Part shown: positions 8,917-17,119 of the stretch, in pieces
Numbering within the stretch: the stretch's first letter is position 1
How the letters are laid out: each line of letters starts with the position of its first letter
DNA from: Ruminiclostridium cellobioparum DSM 1351 = ATCC 15832
GTDB taxonomy: Bacteria > Bacillota > Clostridia > Acetivibrionales > DSM-1351
DNA: 64,000 nucleotides
Direction: 5' to 3'
Assembly (NCBI RefSeq): GCF_000621505.1
Contig: NZ_JHYD01000001.1
Span: 310,001 to 374,000, forward strand
Notes under the pieces: generated by a model
Seen by the model: the letters and a program-made list of their open reading frames with translations, nothing else
Told to the model about the DNA's origin: nothing
Database searches by the model: none
Program-made: the position numbers and the translations under genes

Positions 8917-10107
8917 ATGAGCAGAGTTATTTTTTTGGTTGATATGAATGCGTTCTTTATTAGCTGTGAGATGTCCAGAAGGCCTGAAATTATTGGAAAG
9001 CCGGCTGCGGTGGCAGGAGACCCCAGAAACAGGTCGGGCATTATACTTGCTGCCAATTACGAGGCCCGCAAATTTGGAGTAAAAACAACAATGGTCGTTC
9101 ACCAGGCTTTAAAGCTATGTCCCGGCATGCTTTTCATCCCGCCCGACCATCGATATTATGAGGCCAGGTCAAGAGAAGTAATGTCACTGCTCGGAAATTA
9201 TTCACCGGTTATTGAGCAGAACAGCATCGATGAGGCATGGCTGGATATGACGGGGACCGAAAGCCTGTTTGGAAAGCCGGCAGAGGCTGCCGGTAAAATC
9301 ATGGAGGATATAAACAAGGGCCTTGGTCTGTGGTGCTCCATAGGTATTTCAGAGAACAAGCTGCTGGCCAAAATAGCTTCTGAAATAAAGAAACCTATGG
9401 GGATTACCGAATTATGGGTAAAGGATATAAAACAAAAGCTTTGGCCTTTAAAAGTAACCGATATGTACGGAGTAGGGAAGCATACGGGAGAAAAGCTTAA
9501 TAATCTGGGAATCCTGACCATAGGTGACCTTGCAGAATATGATCCGGCAGCGCTTGCCCGGGTTCTGGGGAAAATGGGAGCTGAACTTCAGAACTATGCA
9601 AACGGACGTGATGATTCTCCGGTGGCACCTCATACCTCAGGGGAGATGAAATCAATAGGCCGCTCTACAACTCTGTCCGAGGATGTTACCAATGTTGAGG
9701 CTGTCAGGAACTTATTTCTTGAGATGTGCGAAGAGGTGGGCTTTGACGCCAGAAAGCATGACAAAAAGGCCGGAACTGTTCAAATAACCATAAAGTATTC
9801 GGATTTTCAGAGCATTACAAGGCAGGTTGGCATTGAGCCCACTTATCTGACAAAAGAAATTTTTGAAACAGGTTTTGCGCTGCTCGGTAAAAACTGGAAC
9901 AGCTTAAGGCCGGTACGGCTCATTGGTGTGAGCATAAGCAGTTTTGAAAAATGTAACAGGTCAAAGCAGCTGTCACTCTTTGAAGAGGATGAAATTGATA
10001 ATAATTCTGAAAAAGAGGAAAAACTTGAAAAAACCCTGGATGATATCCGGAACAGGCATGGTTTGTCCTCTGTGACAAGAGCGGTACAAATAAAGAGACC
10101 GCAATAA
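8917..10107 (+). CDS. dinB: DNA polymerase IV-type Y-family polymerase
   Basis: The 396-residue translesion polymerase starts MSRVIFLVDMNAFF, giving the first catalytic Asp, and carries the second catalytic pair in NSIDEAWLD. A helix-hairpin-helix thumb (VTDMYGVGKHTGEKLNNLG) and a little-finger domain follow. The C-terminus holds KQLSLFEED, where QLSLF fits the sliding-clamp binding motif, so it should be recruited to stalled forks. Start ATG 8917 has GAGGTGAG upstream. It stands alone after the L20 terminator, and no LexA box was identified. It could equally be annotated as a UvrX/YqjW-like homologue, but DinB fits best. Confidence 0.92.
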   Translation: MSRVIFLVDMNAFFISCEMSRRPEIIGKPAAVAGDPRNRSGIILAANYEARKFGVKTTMVVHQALKLCPGMLFIPPDHRYYEARSREVMSLLGNYSPVIEQNSIDEAWLDMTGTESLFGKPAEAAGKIMEDINKGLGLWCSIGISENKLLAKIASEIKKPMGITELWVKDIKQKLWPLKVTDMYGVGKHTGEKLNNLGILTIGDLAEYDPAALARVLGKMGAELQNYANGRDDSPVAPHTSGEMKSIGRSTTLSEDVTNVEAVRNLFLEMCEEVGFDARKHDKKAGTVQITIKYSDFQSITRQVGIEPTYLTKEIFETGFALLGKNWNSLRPVRLIGVSISSFEKCNRSKQLSLFEEDEIDNNSEKEEKLEKTLDDIRNRHGLSSVTRAVQIKRPQ

Positions 10108-10108
10108 G

Positions 10109-10206
10109 AATGCAGCTGCAGCAACGCAGAAGCTGCATTGAATAGGTGCAGTGAATAAGATGAAATAATAAGCTGTAATGAAGAAGGCCATACAAAAATG
10201 GCCTTC
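10109..10206. terminator. Two hairpins between convergent genes
   Basis: AATGCAGCT/AGCTGCATT (10109-10139) lies just after dinB. GAAGGCCAT/ATGGCCTTC (10183-10206) lies just after the PilZ gene read on the other strand. Each is likely to end one of the two converging transcripts; T-runs are modest. Confidence 0.6.
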
Positions 10207-10220
10207 CGGACTTCAGTAGA

Positions 10221-10934
10221 CTATTTTAATTTTGCTTGCATGGTATTTTTTAAAATCTGTCTTTGTTTTTCAAATATATATCTGGTCAGAACATCAGAAT
10301 CACGTGGTGAGATTTTAATGTAATGCATGCCGGCCTCGAATTTTTTATTTTTTTCACTGGAGTTGCGTATTACCTGAGCAATAACCCTGATTGTGGCTGA
10401 ACCCTCCAGATCAATACTTATATCAAGAACTGCACCGGAATTGAGAGGCTCCTCAAGAATCATGCAGAATCCGCTGCCGCTTATGTTTTTTGTGTAGGCA
10501 GTAGTTAATTCGGTATTGCTGAGATCATCGAACTGGTAATTGTCGGTACTGATTGGCTGGTGGTCAATTACTCTATACAGACAGTTCAGAACAACATCAA
10601 GTCTATAGAAGCGTCTCCTCTGTATTTTATTGAACTCACTGACAATCTCTACGTCAAATACATCCAGAGCCCCGCTTTTTCTATGGCCCTTTACCTGGCC
10701 CTTGAAGTACAGGAGCTCCTGTCTTTCGTTTAAATAGTAAATAATGATAGTTAAATTTCTTGACAGGAATTTTAATCGTCCTTCACTCATAGGTGAAACA
10801 ATGCATATGGTTTTGTCATCTATAACATCAGCCAATTGGCTGATGTAACTGGTTGTTGACTCATCAGCTTTTCTATCGTATTCAGGTATTTCAACTTCTA
10901 ATTTGGTTCCAACTTTTATGTCTTTCGCGTTCAT
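10221..10934 (-). CDS. YcgR-like flagellar brake / PilZ-domain protein
   Basis: The 237-residue soluble protein has an N-terminal PilZN-type domain (about 1-95) and a C-terminal PilZ domain. The latter shows the c-di-GMP-binding arginines in QRRRFYRLDV (about residue 105) and the NISGSGFCM loop. Proteins of this layout (YcgR, DgrA) bind cyclic di-GMP and slow the flagellar motor or control surface traits. The ATG at 10934 is chosen because GGAG lies seven bases upstream; six earlier in-frame codons lack a site. It is monocistronic and divergent from the acyltransferase. No diguanylate cyclase lies in the window. Confidence 0.85.
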   Translation of the reverse strand: MNAKDIKVGTKLEVEIPEYDRKADESTTSYISQLADVIDDKTICIVSPMSEGRLKFLSRNLTIIIYYLNERQELLYFKGQVKGHRKSGALDVFDVEIVSEFNKIQRRRFYRLDVVLNCLYRVIDHQPISTDNYQFDDLSNTELTTAYTKNISGSGFCMILEEPLNSGAVLDISIDLEGSATIRVIAQVIRNSSEKNKKFEAGMHYIKISPRDSDVLTRYIFEKQRQILKNTMQAKLK

Positions 10935-11185
10935 TAAATATCTCCATACCAATATTATTATAAATTTAAATTTTATGTCTTATTACATTATATTCTATAA
11001 ATAGGGATTTTTCAGTAAAAAAATCAAAATATTTATAAAATATTTGCAGGGTTATTTTTGGAGGAAGAAAACATATACTATACTATGCTTCCATGGATAA
11101 CTGGACATGGAATAAAATGTGATATATAATAATCCCTAGCGTTAAAATAGTACATGTCAATCAAAGTGTTGGGTGTGATTTTATA

Positions 11186-11977
11186 ATGAAACCTTTTTTT
11201 AATGAAAACAAATATGAAACCGGCCGGGATAAAAGAAATATATTTGATAAGCTTTTTTTAAATACAAGATGGTATTTTGTTTACGGCTATGGCAAAGAAG
11301 TCATAAATGGCAGAAACCTAGCGGTGAAAAACGAATACGACACTGAATCCTGGGCGCAGTCCAGCTACAGGATATTACAGGATATTGAGAAAAGCGGCGG
11401 CAGAATCTTTATTGATGGTATTGATAATATATTAAAAGTGGACGGACCTGTGGTTTTTGTGAGCAATCACATGAGTACGCTGGAGACCTTTGTTTTCCCT
11501 TGTATAATTGCTCCATTGAAAGAGGTTACTTATGTTGTCAAGGAAAGTCTCATATCCATGCCGCTTTTCGGGCATGTTATGAAGAGCCGGAACCCCATAG
11601 TTGTTTCAAGAAAAAATTCCAGGCAGGATTTGCTGAATGTTATCAGCCAGGGCAAAGAGAAAATTGAAAAAGGTATCTCCATAATTTTGTTTCCTGAGGG
11701 AACCAGGCAGGAAGTGTTCAATCCCGAAAAGTTTAATTCACTGGGAATAAAGCTGGCGAAGGAAGCAGGTGTACCTGTTATACCTGTTGCCATAAAGACT
11801 GATTTCTGGGGTAACGGAAAAATTATAAAGGACATCGGCCCTATCCGCAGAAAAGAGCCGGTATGCATTTCTTTCGGAGAACCGGTCAGCATAACCGGTA
11901 ACGGCAAAGCTGAGCATAAACAGGTAGTAGAATTTATTTCTGGAAAAATAGACGAGTTTAAAAAAATAAAATTATAA
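11186..11977 (+). CDS. PlsC-like 1-acylglycerol-3-phosphate acyltransferase
   Basis: The 263-residue protein has the acyltransferase motif I as SNHMSTLE (His95, with Glu100 instead of the usual Asp), a basic motif II region near SRKNSRQ, the FPEGTRQ motif III, and the VPVIPVAIK motif IV. It probably adds an acyl chain to lysophosphatidic acid or a related lysolipid at the membrane face. There is no clear transmembrane helix, and a ~75-residue N-terminal extension precedes the domain. The HX4E variant is a deviation from HX4D. It is followed by tRNA-Pro. The ribosome site is weak (GGGTGTGAT). Confidence 0.82.
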   Translation: MKPFFNENKYETGRDKRNIFDKLFLNTRWYFVYGYGKEVINGRNLAVKNEYDTESWAQSSYRILQDIEKSGGRIFIDGIDNILKVDGPVVFVSNHMSTLETFVFPCIIAPLKEVTYVVKESLISMPLFGHVMKSRNPIVVSRKNSRQDLLNVISQGKEKIEKGISIILFPEGTRQEVFNPEKFNSLGIKLAKEAGVPVIPVAIKTDFWGNGKIIKDIGPIRRKEPVCISFGEPVSITGNGKAEHKQVVEFISGKIDEFKKIKL

Positions 11978-12015
11978 AAAATTTAAAAATAATTTGATTT
12001 AACAAATATTTAGTC

Positions 12016-12044
12016 TTGTCAAATTGCAATCTTCGTACTAAAAT
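12016..12044 (+). promoter_or_regulatory. Promoter of tRNA-Pro
   Basis: TTGTCA at 12016-12021 and TAAAAT at 12039-12044 have a 17-base spacer and end 16 bases before the tRNA. Confidence 0.65.
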
Positions 12045-12060
12045 ATATAAATGTAGTATT

Positions 12061-12137
12061 CGGGAATTAGCGCAGTTTGGTAGCGCGCTTGGTTCGGGAC
12101 CAAGAGGCCGGGAGTTCGAGTCTCCCATTTCCGACCA
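12061..12137 (+). tRNA. tRNA-Pro (anticodon CGG)
   Basis: The 77-nt gene folds as a cloverleaf. The acceptor CGGGAAT pairs with ATTTCCG (one G-T), the anticodon stem CTTGG/CCAAG encloses loop TTCGGGA with anticodon CGG, and the T-arm carries GTTCGAGTC. CCA is encoded at 12135-12137. Confidence 0.97.
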
Positions 12138-12142
12138 CTGGG

Positions 12143-12181
12143 AACAGCAGGTTTGAATGATATTTCAAACCTGCTGTTTTT
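12143..12181 (+). terminator. Terminator of tRNA-Pro
   Basis: AACAGCAGGTTTGAA (12143-12157) pairs with TTCAAACCTGCTGTT (12164-12178) and is followed by Ts. Confidence 0.9.
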
Positions 12182-12694
12182 GTGTTACGCCATTATAAGC
12201 GGCAGATGCTTTTTTTGATCAGCTCACCTGATGTTTATGTTATAATGAACGAAAGATTGTGGAACAAAATTTATAGCAAAACCAAACGAGCATAATATTT
12301 CCTGCATCTGTTTAACCTGGCTGATTTATTCGTTCCAAATTTTCTTGACACGGGAATAAAATAAGTTGATAATTACATACGTGTGGCCAATACCAAAATC
12401 TGATGAAATATATGCCGCTAATTTTAAATTTCAAAAAATGAGGGAATATTATAAATACAATTTAATTATTTTAACTGTTACAAAAATTATATTATCATAT
12501 TGTATTTGTTCTGATATAATAAATTCTGGTAACAGTCAATATTTACCGAAAGGTTTTTAAAGAATTTATTTTGTTCTTTTTTTTTGGCTTTTTGTTTATA
12601 TGAAATAATCCTATTAGGTCAATAGAGCCTATTTTTGGGTATATAATTGAGTATATAATAATGTAAAAATATTTAATTGAGAATGGAGCTTGAT
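12182..12694 (+). other. AT-rich intergenic region
   Basis: No convincing gene is seen. A 64-codon open frame at 12366-12560 has no ribosome site and an unlikely composition. A TTGACA near 12352 could be a -35 element. The G-free stretch rich in T before 12600 and the repeated TATATAATxGAGTATATAATAATG at 12638-12664 may hold the promoter of the radical SAM gene. Confidence 0.4.
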
Positions 12695-14533
12695 ATGGGG
12701 ATAAAACTCTCGGACGGATTACTGAAAAGTGTTGAAAAACCATCCAGATATACCGGAAACGAATGGAACAGCATCATAAAGGATCCGAAAAGCATTAATA
12801 TACGATTCGCATTTTGTTTTCCAGACACCTATGAAATAGGAATGTCACACCTTGGCATGAAAATTCTGTATCATTTACTGAATGAAAGACAGGACTGCTA
12901 TTGTGAAAGAGTATTTGCTCCGTGGACGGATATGGAAAGCAAAATGAGGGAAAACAACATACCGCTCTATTCACTGGAAAGCAAGGACCCAATTAAGGAC
13001 TTTGATTTTGTGGGCTTTACCCTTCAATATGAAATGAGCTTTTCAAATATAGTAAACATGCTTGACCTTGCCGGGGTTCCCATTCTGGCAGAAGAGAGAA
13101 ATGCCGGGGCTCCCTTTGTCTGTGCAGGTGGACCATGTGCATACAATCCCGAGCCCCTGGCCGGCATAATTGATTTTTTTATGATGGGTGAAGGTGAAGA
13201 AATAATAAATGAAGTTATGGACGTATACGGCGGGTGGAAGGGGACAGGCAAGCCGAGAGAAGCTTTTCTTGAGGAAATTGCCAAAATAGAAGGTATTTAT
13301 GTCCCTTCCTTCTACGAGTTTACCTACAACGAGGATGGAACCATAAAGGAATTTCTGCCTCTTAAGCCCCATTATCCCACCAGGATAAGGAAGCGTATTA
13401 TCAAGGATATGGATAAGGCATACTTCCCTGATAAAATTGTTGTCCCATACACAGATATAGTTCATGACAGAATAATGCTTGAAATATTCAGGGGCTGCAC
13501 AAGAGGCTGCCGTTTCTGTCAGGCAGGCTTCATATACAGGCCTGTCAGGGAAAAAAGTCCCGAAAGGCTGCTGGAACTGGCCAGGAAGCTGGAAGAAAGC
13601 ACCGGTTATGAGGAAATATCCCTCACTTCTCTCAGCACCAGTGACTATACGGGACTGGAGCCTTTAACCACAGGTTTGCTTGAAGATATGGAGGAAAGGA
13701 AAGTTAATTTATCACTTCCTTCCTTAAGAATTGATTCCTTTTCACTGGATTTGATGGAAAAGGCGCAGAAAGTGCGTAAGAGCGGACTTACCTTTGCACC
13801 CGAGGCCGGGACGCAAAGATTGAGGGATGTTATCAACAAGGGCGTAACAGAAGAGGATCTTCTGAGGGCGGTATCCCTGGCTTTCAACGGCGGTTGGAAC
13901 GGTGTCAAGCTGTACTTCATGCTGGGTCTGCCTTCCGAAACACTTGAAGATGTTGAAGGGATAGCTGATTTGGCCTATAAGGTAGTTGATGCATACAAAA
14001 ATGTTCCCAAAGAGAAAAAGGGAAAGGGACTCAATGTAACCGTAAGTACTGCAACTTTTGTACCAAAGGCCTTTACGCCTTTTCAGTGGGAGCCACAGGA
14101 CAGTATTGGAAATGTCCATGAAAAACAAATGCATTTAAAAGATAAAATACGTTCAAGGCAGATCACATATAATTATCATGAGAATAAACTCAGCTTTATG
14201 GAAGCTGTATTTGCCCGCGGAGACAGAAGGGTCTGCAAGGTTTTGATCAGGGCCTGGCAGATGGGCTGTAAATTTGACGGTTGGGGAGAGCATTACAAGT
14301 ATGATGTTTGGATGAAAGCCTTTGAGGAATGCGGTGTGGATCCGTATTTTTACGTTACCCGCAGGAGACAGTATGACGAGATTTTGCCCTGGGATCATGT
14401 GGATGTGGGAGTATCCAAACAATATCTGATAAATGAGAGTAAAAAGGCTCTGGAGGGAAAGATCACTCCCAATTGCAGAGTTGACTGCGGAGGCTGCGGC
14501 GCTGCCGCTCTGAACAACGGAGTATGCGGATAA
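12695..14533 (+). CDS. TIGR03960-type B12-binding radical SAM protein
   Basis: The 612-residue protein matches the TIGR03960 type. An N-terminal B12-binding-like region (about 1-220, with FCFPDTYEIGMSHLG) is followed by a radical SAM core whose cluster cysteines are C268, C272 and C275 (CxxxCxxC), and a C-terminal part ending with a Cys-Gly-rich tail (VDCGGCGA). The substrate is unknown to me; the family is nearly always next to the TIGR03936 gene and RNase G, as here. GGAG six bases before the ATG at 12695 sets the start. Confidence 0.9.
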   Translation: MGIKLSDGLLKSVEKPSRYTGNEWNSIIKDPKSINIRFAFCFPDTYEIGMSHLGMKILYHLLNERQDCYCERVFAPWTDMESKMRENNIPLYSLESKDPIKDFDFVGFTLQYEMSFSNIVNMLDLAGVPILAEERNAGAPFVCAGGPCAYNPEPLAGIIDFFMMGEGEEIINEVMDVYGGWKGTGKPREAFLEEIAKIEGIYVPSFYEFTYNEDGTIKEFLPLKPHYPTRIRKRIIKDMDKAYFPDKIVVPYTDIVHDRIMLEIFRGCTRGCRFCQAGFIYRPVREKSPERLLELARKLEESTGYEEISLTSLSTSDYTGLEPLTTGLLEDMEERKVNLSLPSLRIDSFSLDLMEKAQKVRKSGLTFAPEAGTQRLRDVINKGVTEEDLLRAVSLAFNGGWNGVKLYFMLGLPSETLEDVEGIADLAYKVVDAYKNVPKEKKGKGLNVTVSTATFVPKAFTPFQWEPQDSIGNVHEKQMHLKDKIRSRQITYNYHENKLSFMEAVFARGDRRVCKVLIRAWQMGCKFDGWGEHYKYDVWMKAFEECGVDPYFYVTRRRQYDEILPWDHVDVGVSKQYLINESKKALEGKITPNCRVDCGGCGAAALNNGVCG

Positions 14534-14584
14534 GGTGTTAATTATATAAATTGCATGTAAGAGTGTGATAGATGGAGGTTAATT

Positions 14585-15295
14585 TTGGTTAATATACGGG
14601 TAAAATTCAGGCGTGGAGAAGAAGTAAAATTTATTTCACATTTGGATCTGATGAAAGTGTTTGAGCGTGCCATAAGAAGGGCCAGACTTCCCATCGCCTA
14701 CTCACAAGGCTTTAATCCCCATCCCGGCATGGTGTTCGGTCTGCCCCTGAGTGTAGGGGTTACAAGTGAAGCGGAATATGGAGACTTTGAAATTACTGAT
14801 GACGCCCTGCCCATGAATGAGTTTGTTGAGAGGCTTAATGAACAGTTTCCCCAGGGGCTGGAGGTTTTAGCAGCAAAACAGAGGCAGACAAAGCAGAATA
14901 TAATGGCTACAATTTCAGCTTCTGAATACATTGTAATAGTCGGTACCGGGTATGAGTGCACTGAAAAGAGTCTGAAAGCCGGTATAGGCAAATATCTTTC
15001 ACAAAAAGAGATAATAGTAAAGAAGAAAACTAAAAGCGGAGTCAAGGATACCGATATAAGAAACATGATTTTCGACCTGGATTTTGAGCTGCAGCCCTGC
15101 GGAACTTTTAACATGATAAAGCTCACCATGCTGGTCAGTGCCGGCAGCAAGGCCAATTTAAAGCCCGAATTGCTCGTGGAATCTCTGTTTGAAATGTTGG
15201 GAGCCCGATACGAAATAGACAGGATTCATAGATCCAAACTTTATGTCAGGGTTCAGGAGGAATTGCTGGACCCCATGGATGGAAAGGTTTTGTAA
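14585..15295 (+). CDS. TIGR03936 family (DUF2344) protein
   Basis: The 236-residue protein begins VNIRVKFRRGEEVKFISHLD and has the SQGFNPHPGMVFGLPLSVGV motif, diagnostic of TIGR03936/DUF2344. In some genomes this domain is fused to the radical SAM protein encoded just upstream, so the two probably act together, perhaps on RNA or ribosomes given the RNase G neighbour. The start is TTG at 14585 with GGAGG six bases upstream; no better ATG exists. There is no signal peptide or membrane segment. Confidence 0.9.
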   Translation: MVNIRVKFRRGEEVKFISHLDLMKVFERAIRRARLPIAYSQGFNPHPGMVFGLPLSVGVTSEAEYGDFEITDDALPMNEFVERLNEQFPQGLEVLAAKQRQTKQNIMATISASEYIVIVGTGYECTEKSLKAGIGKYLSQKEIIVKKKTKSGVKDTDIRNMIFDLDFELQPCGTFNMIKLTMLVSAGSKANLKPELLVESLFEMLGARYEIDRIHRSKLYVRVQEELLDPMDGKVL

Positions 15296-15376
15296 GTTGT
15301 GTTTGGGAAAAACCCGGATACACGTGAAATAGACAGACGTGATTGGCACTAATTCCACGTAGGAATGGAGATTTGA

Positions 15377-16684
15377 ATGATTAACGAGATTATTGTAGAC
15401 GTCGGCGCCGGTGAGATAAGAGTGGGTATCCTTGAGGATAAAGAGCTGGCTGAAATTCACATTGAAAGAACTAATCATCAGGGGCTTGTAGGAAATATAT
15501 ACAGGGGTAAGGTCAGCAGTGTCCTGCCCGGTATGCAGGCGGCATTTATCGATATAGGCTATGAAAAGAATGCTTTTCTTTATGTCGGTGATGCCGTACC
15601 CCAGAAAGAGTACACTGATGATGAATTAGACGTTTTTCGTGATTATACCGGGTACAATATCACAGATATACTGAAAGTCGGGCAGGAAATAACTGTCCAG
15701 GTTATCAAGGAGCCTATCGGAACCAAGGGACCAAGGGTTTCAACACATATTACACTTCCGGGACGTAATCTGGTTCTTCTTCCAAATGCCGATTATGTGG
15801 GCATATCCCGCAGGATTGAAAGCGATGACGAAAGACAGAAGCTGAAAAAAATAGCCGAAAAGCTGAAGCCCGAAAATATGGGGCTTATTGTCCGTACGGT
15901 ATCGGAAGGTAAGGATGAAGCTGATTTTATTGAGGATGTTTCATTCTTAACCAGGTTATGGGCCAAAATAAAACAGTCGGAAAACAGCGGACCGGTCCCG
16001 AGATGCATCCACAAGGATATAAACCTGATATACAGGTCTGTGAGGGATTTATTTACCTGGAATATTGATAAATTCATCATAAACGATGAAAAAGAATACA
16101 ACAAGGTGCTGGAGCTTGTGGAAATGATCTCTCCCGTACTGAAGAACAGGGTTGAACTTTTCAGCAAGGATTATGCCATTTTTGACTATTACCAGATTGA
16201 AACAAAAATAGAGAGAGCCCTGTCAAGAAAGGTATGGTTAAAATGCGGAGGGTATATCATTATCGATAAGACAGAGGCGCTTACAGTAATAGATGTTAAT
16301 ACCGGAAAATTTGTGGGGGATAATAACCTTGAGGATACGGTGCTGAAAACAAATATTGAAGCCACAAAGGAAATCGCAAAACAACTTAGGCTTCGGGATA
16401 TAGGCGGAATTGTCATCATAGATTTTATTGATATGAGTGACTCCGAGCATCAGCAGATGGTTTTGGATTCACTGCGCCAAAGTCTCAAAAGCGACCGGAC
16501 CAAAACCATCGTTTTGGGAATGACTGCTCTTGGACTTGTGGAAATGACCAGGAAGAAGATCCGTCAGGAGCTTGCAACAGTAATAAAATGTGACTGTCCC
16601 TATTGCGAAGGTACCGGTAAAATAAATTCAGCCGATACAAATGCGGTTAACAGGCTGAAATCAAATACTGATCAGAAAATATAA
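15377..16684 (+). CDS. rng: Ribonuclease G/E
   Basis: The 435-residue endoribonuclease has an N-terminal S1 RNA-binding region (GNIYRGKVSSVLPGMQAAFIDI quoted in part: GKVSSVLPGMQAAFIDIGY), the catalytic DNase I-like part with metal-binding Asp in VIDVNTGKFVG and VIIDFIDM, and the zinc-link CDCPYC near the C-terminus. It processes rRNA and decays mRNA by cutting single-stranded AU-rich sites near 5' ends. Length is typical of RNase G rather than the long RNase E. Start ATG 15377 follows a GGAG. It usually sits before rplU; here araA intervenes. Confidence 0.95.
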   Translation: MINEIIVDVGAGEIRVGILEDKELAEIHIERTNHQGLVGNIYRGKVSSVLPGMQAAFIDIGYEKNAFLYVGDAVPQKEYTDDELDVFRDYTGYNITDILKVGQEITVQVIKEPIGTKGPRVSTHITLPGRNLVLLPNADYVGISRRIESDDERQKLKKIAEKLKPENMGLIVRTVSEGKDEADFIEDVSFLTRLWAKIKQSENSGPVPRCIHKDINLIYRSVRDLFTWNIDKFIINDEKEYNKVLELVEMISPVLKNRVELFSKDYAIFDYYQIETKIERALSRKVWLKCGGYIIIDKTEALTVIDVNTGKFVGDNNLEDTVLKTNIEATKEIAKQLRLRDIGGIVIIDFIDMSDSEHQQMVLDSLRQSLKSDRTKTIVLGMTALGLVEMTRKKIRQELATVIKCDCPYCEGTGKINSADTNAVNRLKSNTDQKI

Positions 16685-16760
16685 CAGGGGTGTTCTCTAT
16701 TTAAGTGAATGTGAATTGCAGGATCAATAATTACACAGAGAAAATAACCGGTTCAAAAAA

Positions 16761-16798
16761 GGTTGATGAAGATAAAAAGTATTCATCAACCTTTTTTT
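16761..16798. terminator. Terminator after rng
   Basis: GGTTGATGAA (16761-16770) pairs with TTCATCAACC (16782-16791), flanked by A-run and T-run, so it could act in both directions. Confidence 0.9.
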
Positions 16799-16895
16799 AT
16801 TCTTTTGTGCCTCCTGAGCCTGAATATTCGTATATATAAGCGGTCATAATACTTTTGTCCCCCGGATAGCTTGATTTGTCCTCTGAAACTTTAAC

Positions 16896-16907
16896 TTGTG
16901 CATACAA
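16896..16907 (+). promoter_or_regulatory. AraR-like operator box 1
   Basis: TTGTGCATACAA is a palindrome-like box close to the AraR (GntR-type) core TTGTACGTACAA known in Bacillus. A second related box lies just before araA. Confidence 0.5.
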
Positions 16908-17077
16908 TGCATTGAAGTACTATATACCATCAGCTGTTAGCTTCTAATACCTGAGTCCGAACGGCAAGCGGAATACAAATCGGAGTATGCGTCGCATTGC
17001 CTGTAGGAAGTGCTTTGTCCGGATATGGAAAAATGTATTGATTTTTTTACAAATGGGATATAAAATTAACTTATAAC

Positions 17078-17089
17078 ATGTGCATACAA
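17078..17089 (+). promoter_or_regulatory. AraR-like operator box 2
   Basis: ATGTGCATACAA shares 11 of 12 bases with box 1 and lies 31 bases before the araA start, a position suited to repression. Confidence 0.5.
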
Positions 17090-17119
17090 GTTTAACACAT
17101 AGGGAGGAGTTAGAATAAT

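Larger units (their letters stand above)
16799..17119 (+). other. Region between rng terminator and araA
   Basis: It holds the araA control region (two AraR-like boxes). On the minus strand an open 40-codon frame (16919 down to the stop at 16797) reads like the C-terminal end of a protein (for example SYPGDKSIMTAYIYEYSG) but has no start; it may be a gene relic. A G-rich site GGGAGGAG sits before araA. Confidence 0.45.

Noticed and set aside
12366-12560. 64-codon frame in AT-rich spacer
   Set aside because: No ribosome site; composition matches chance in AT-rich DNA.
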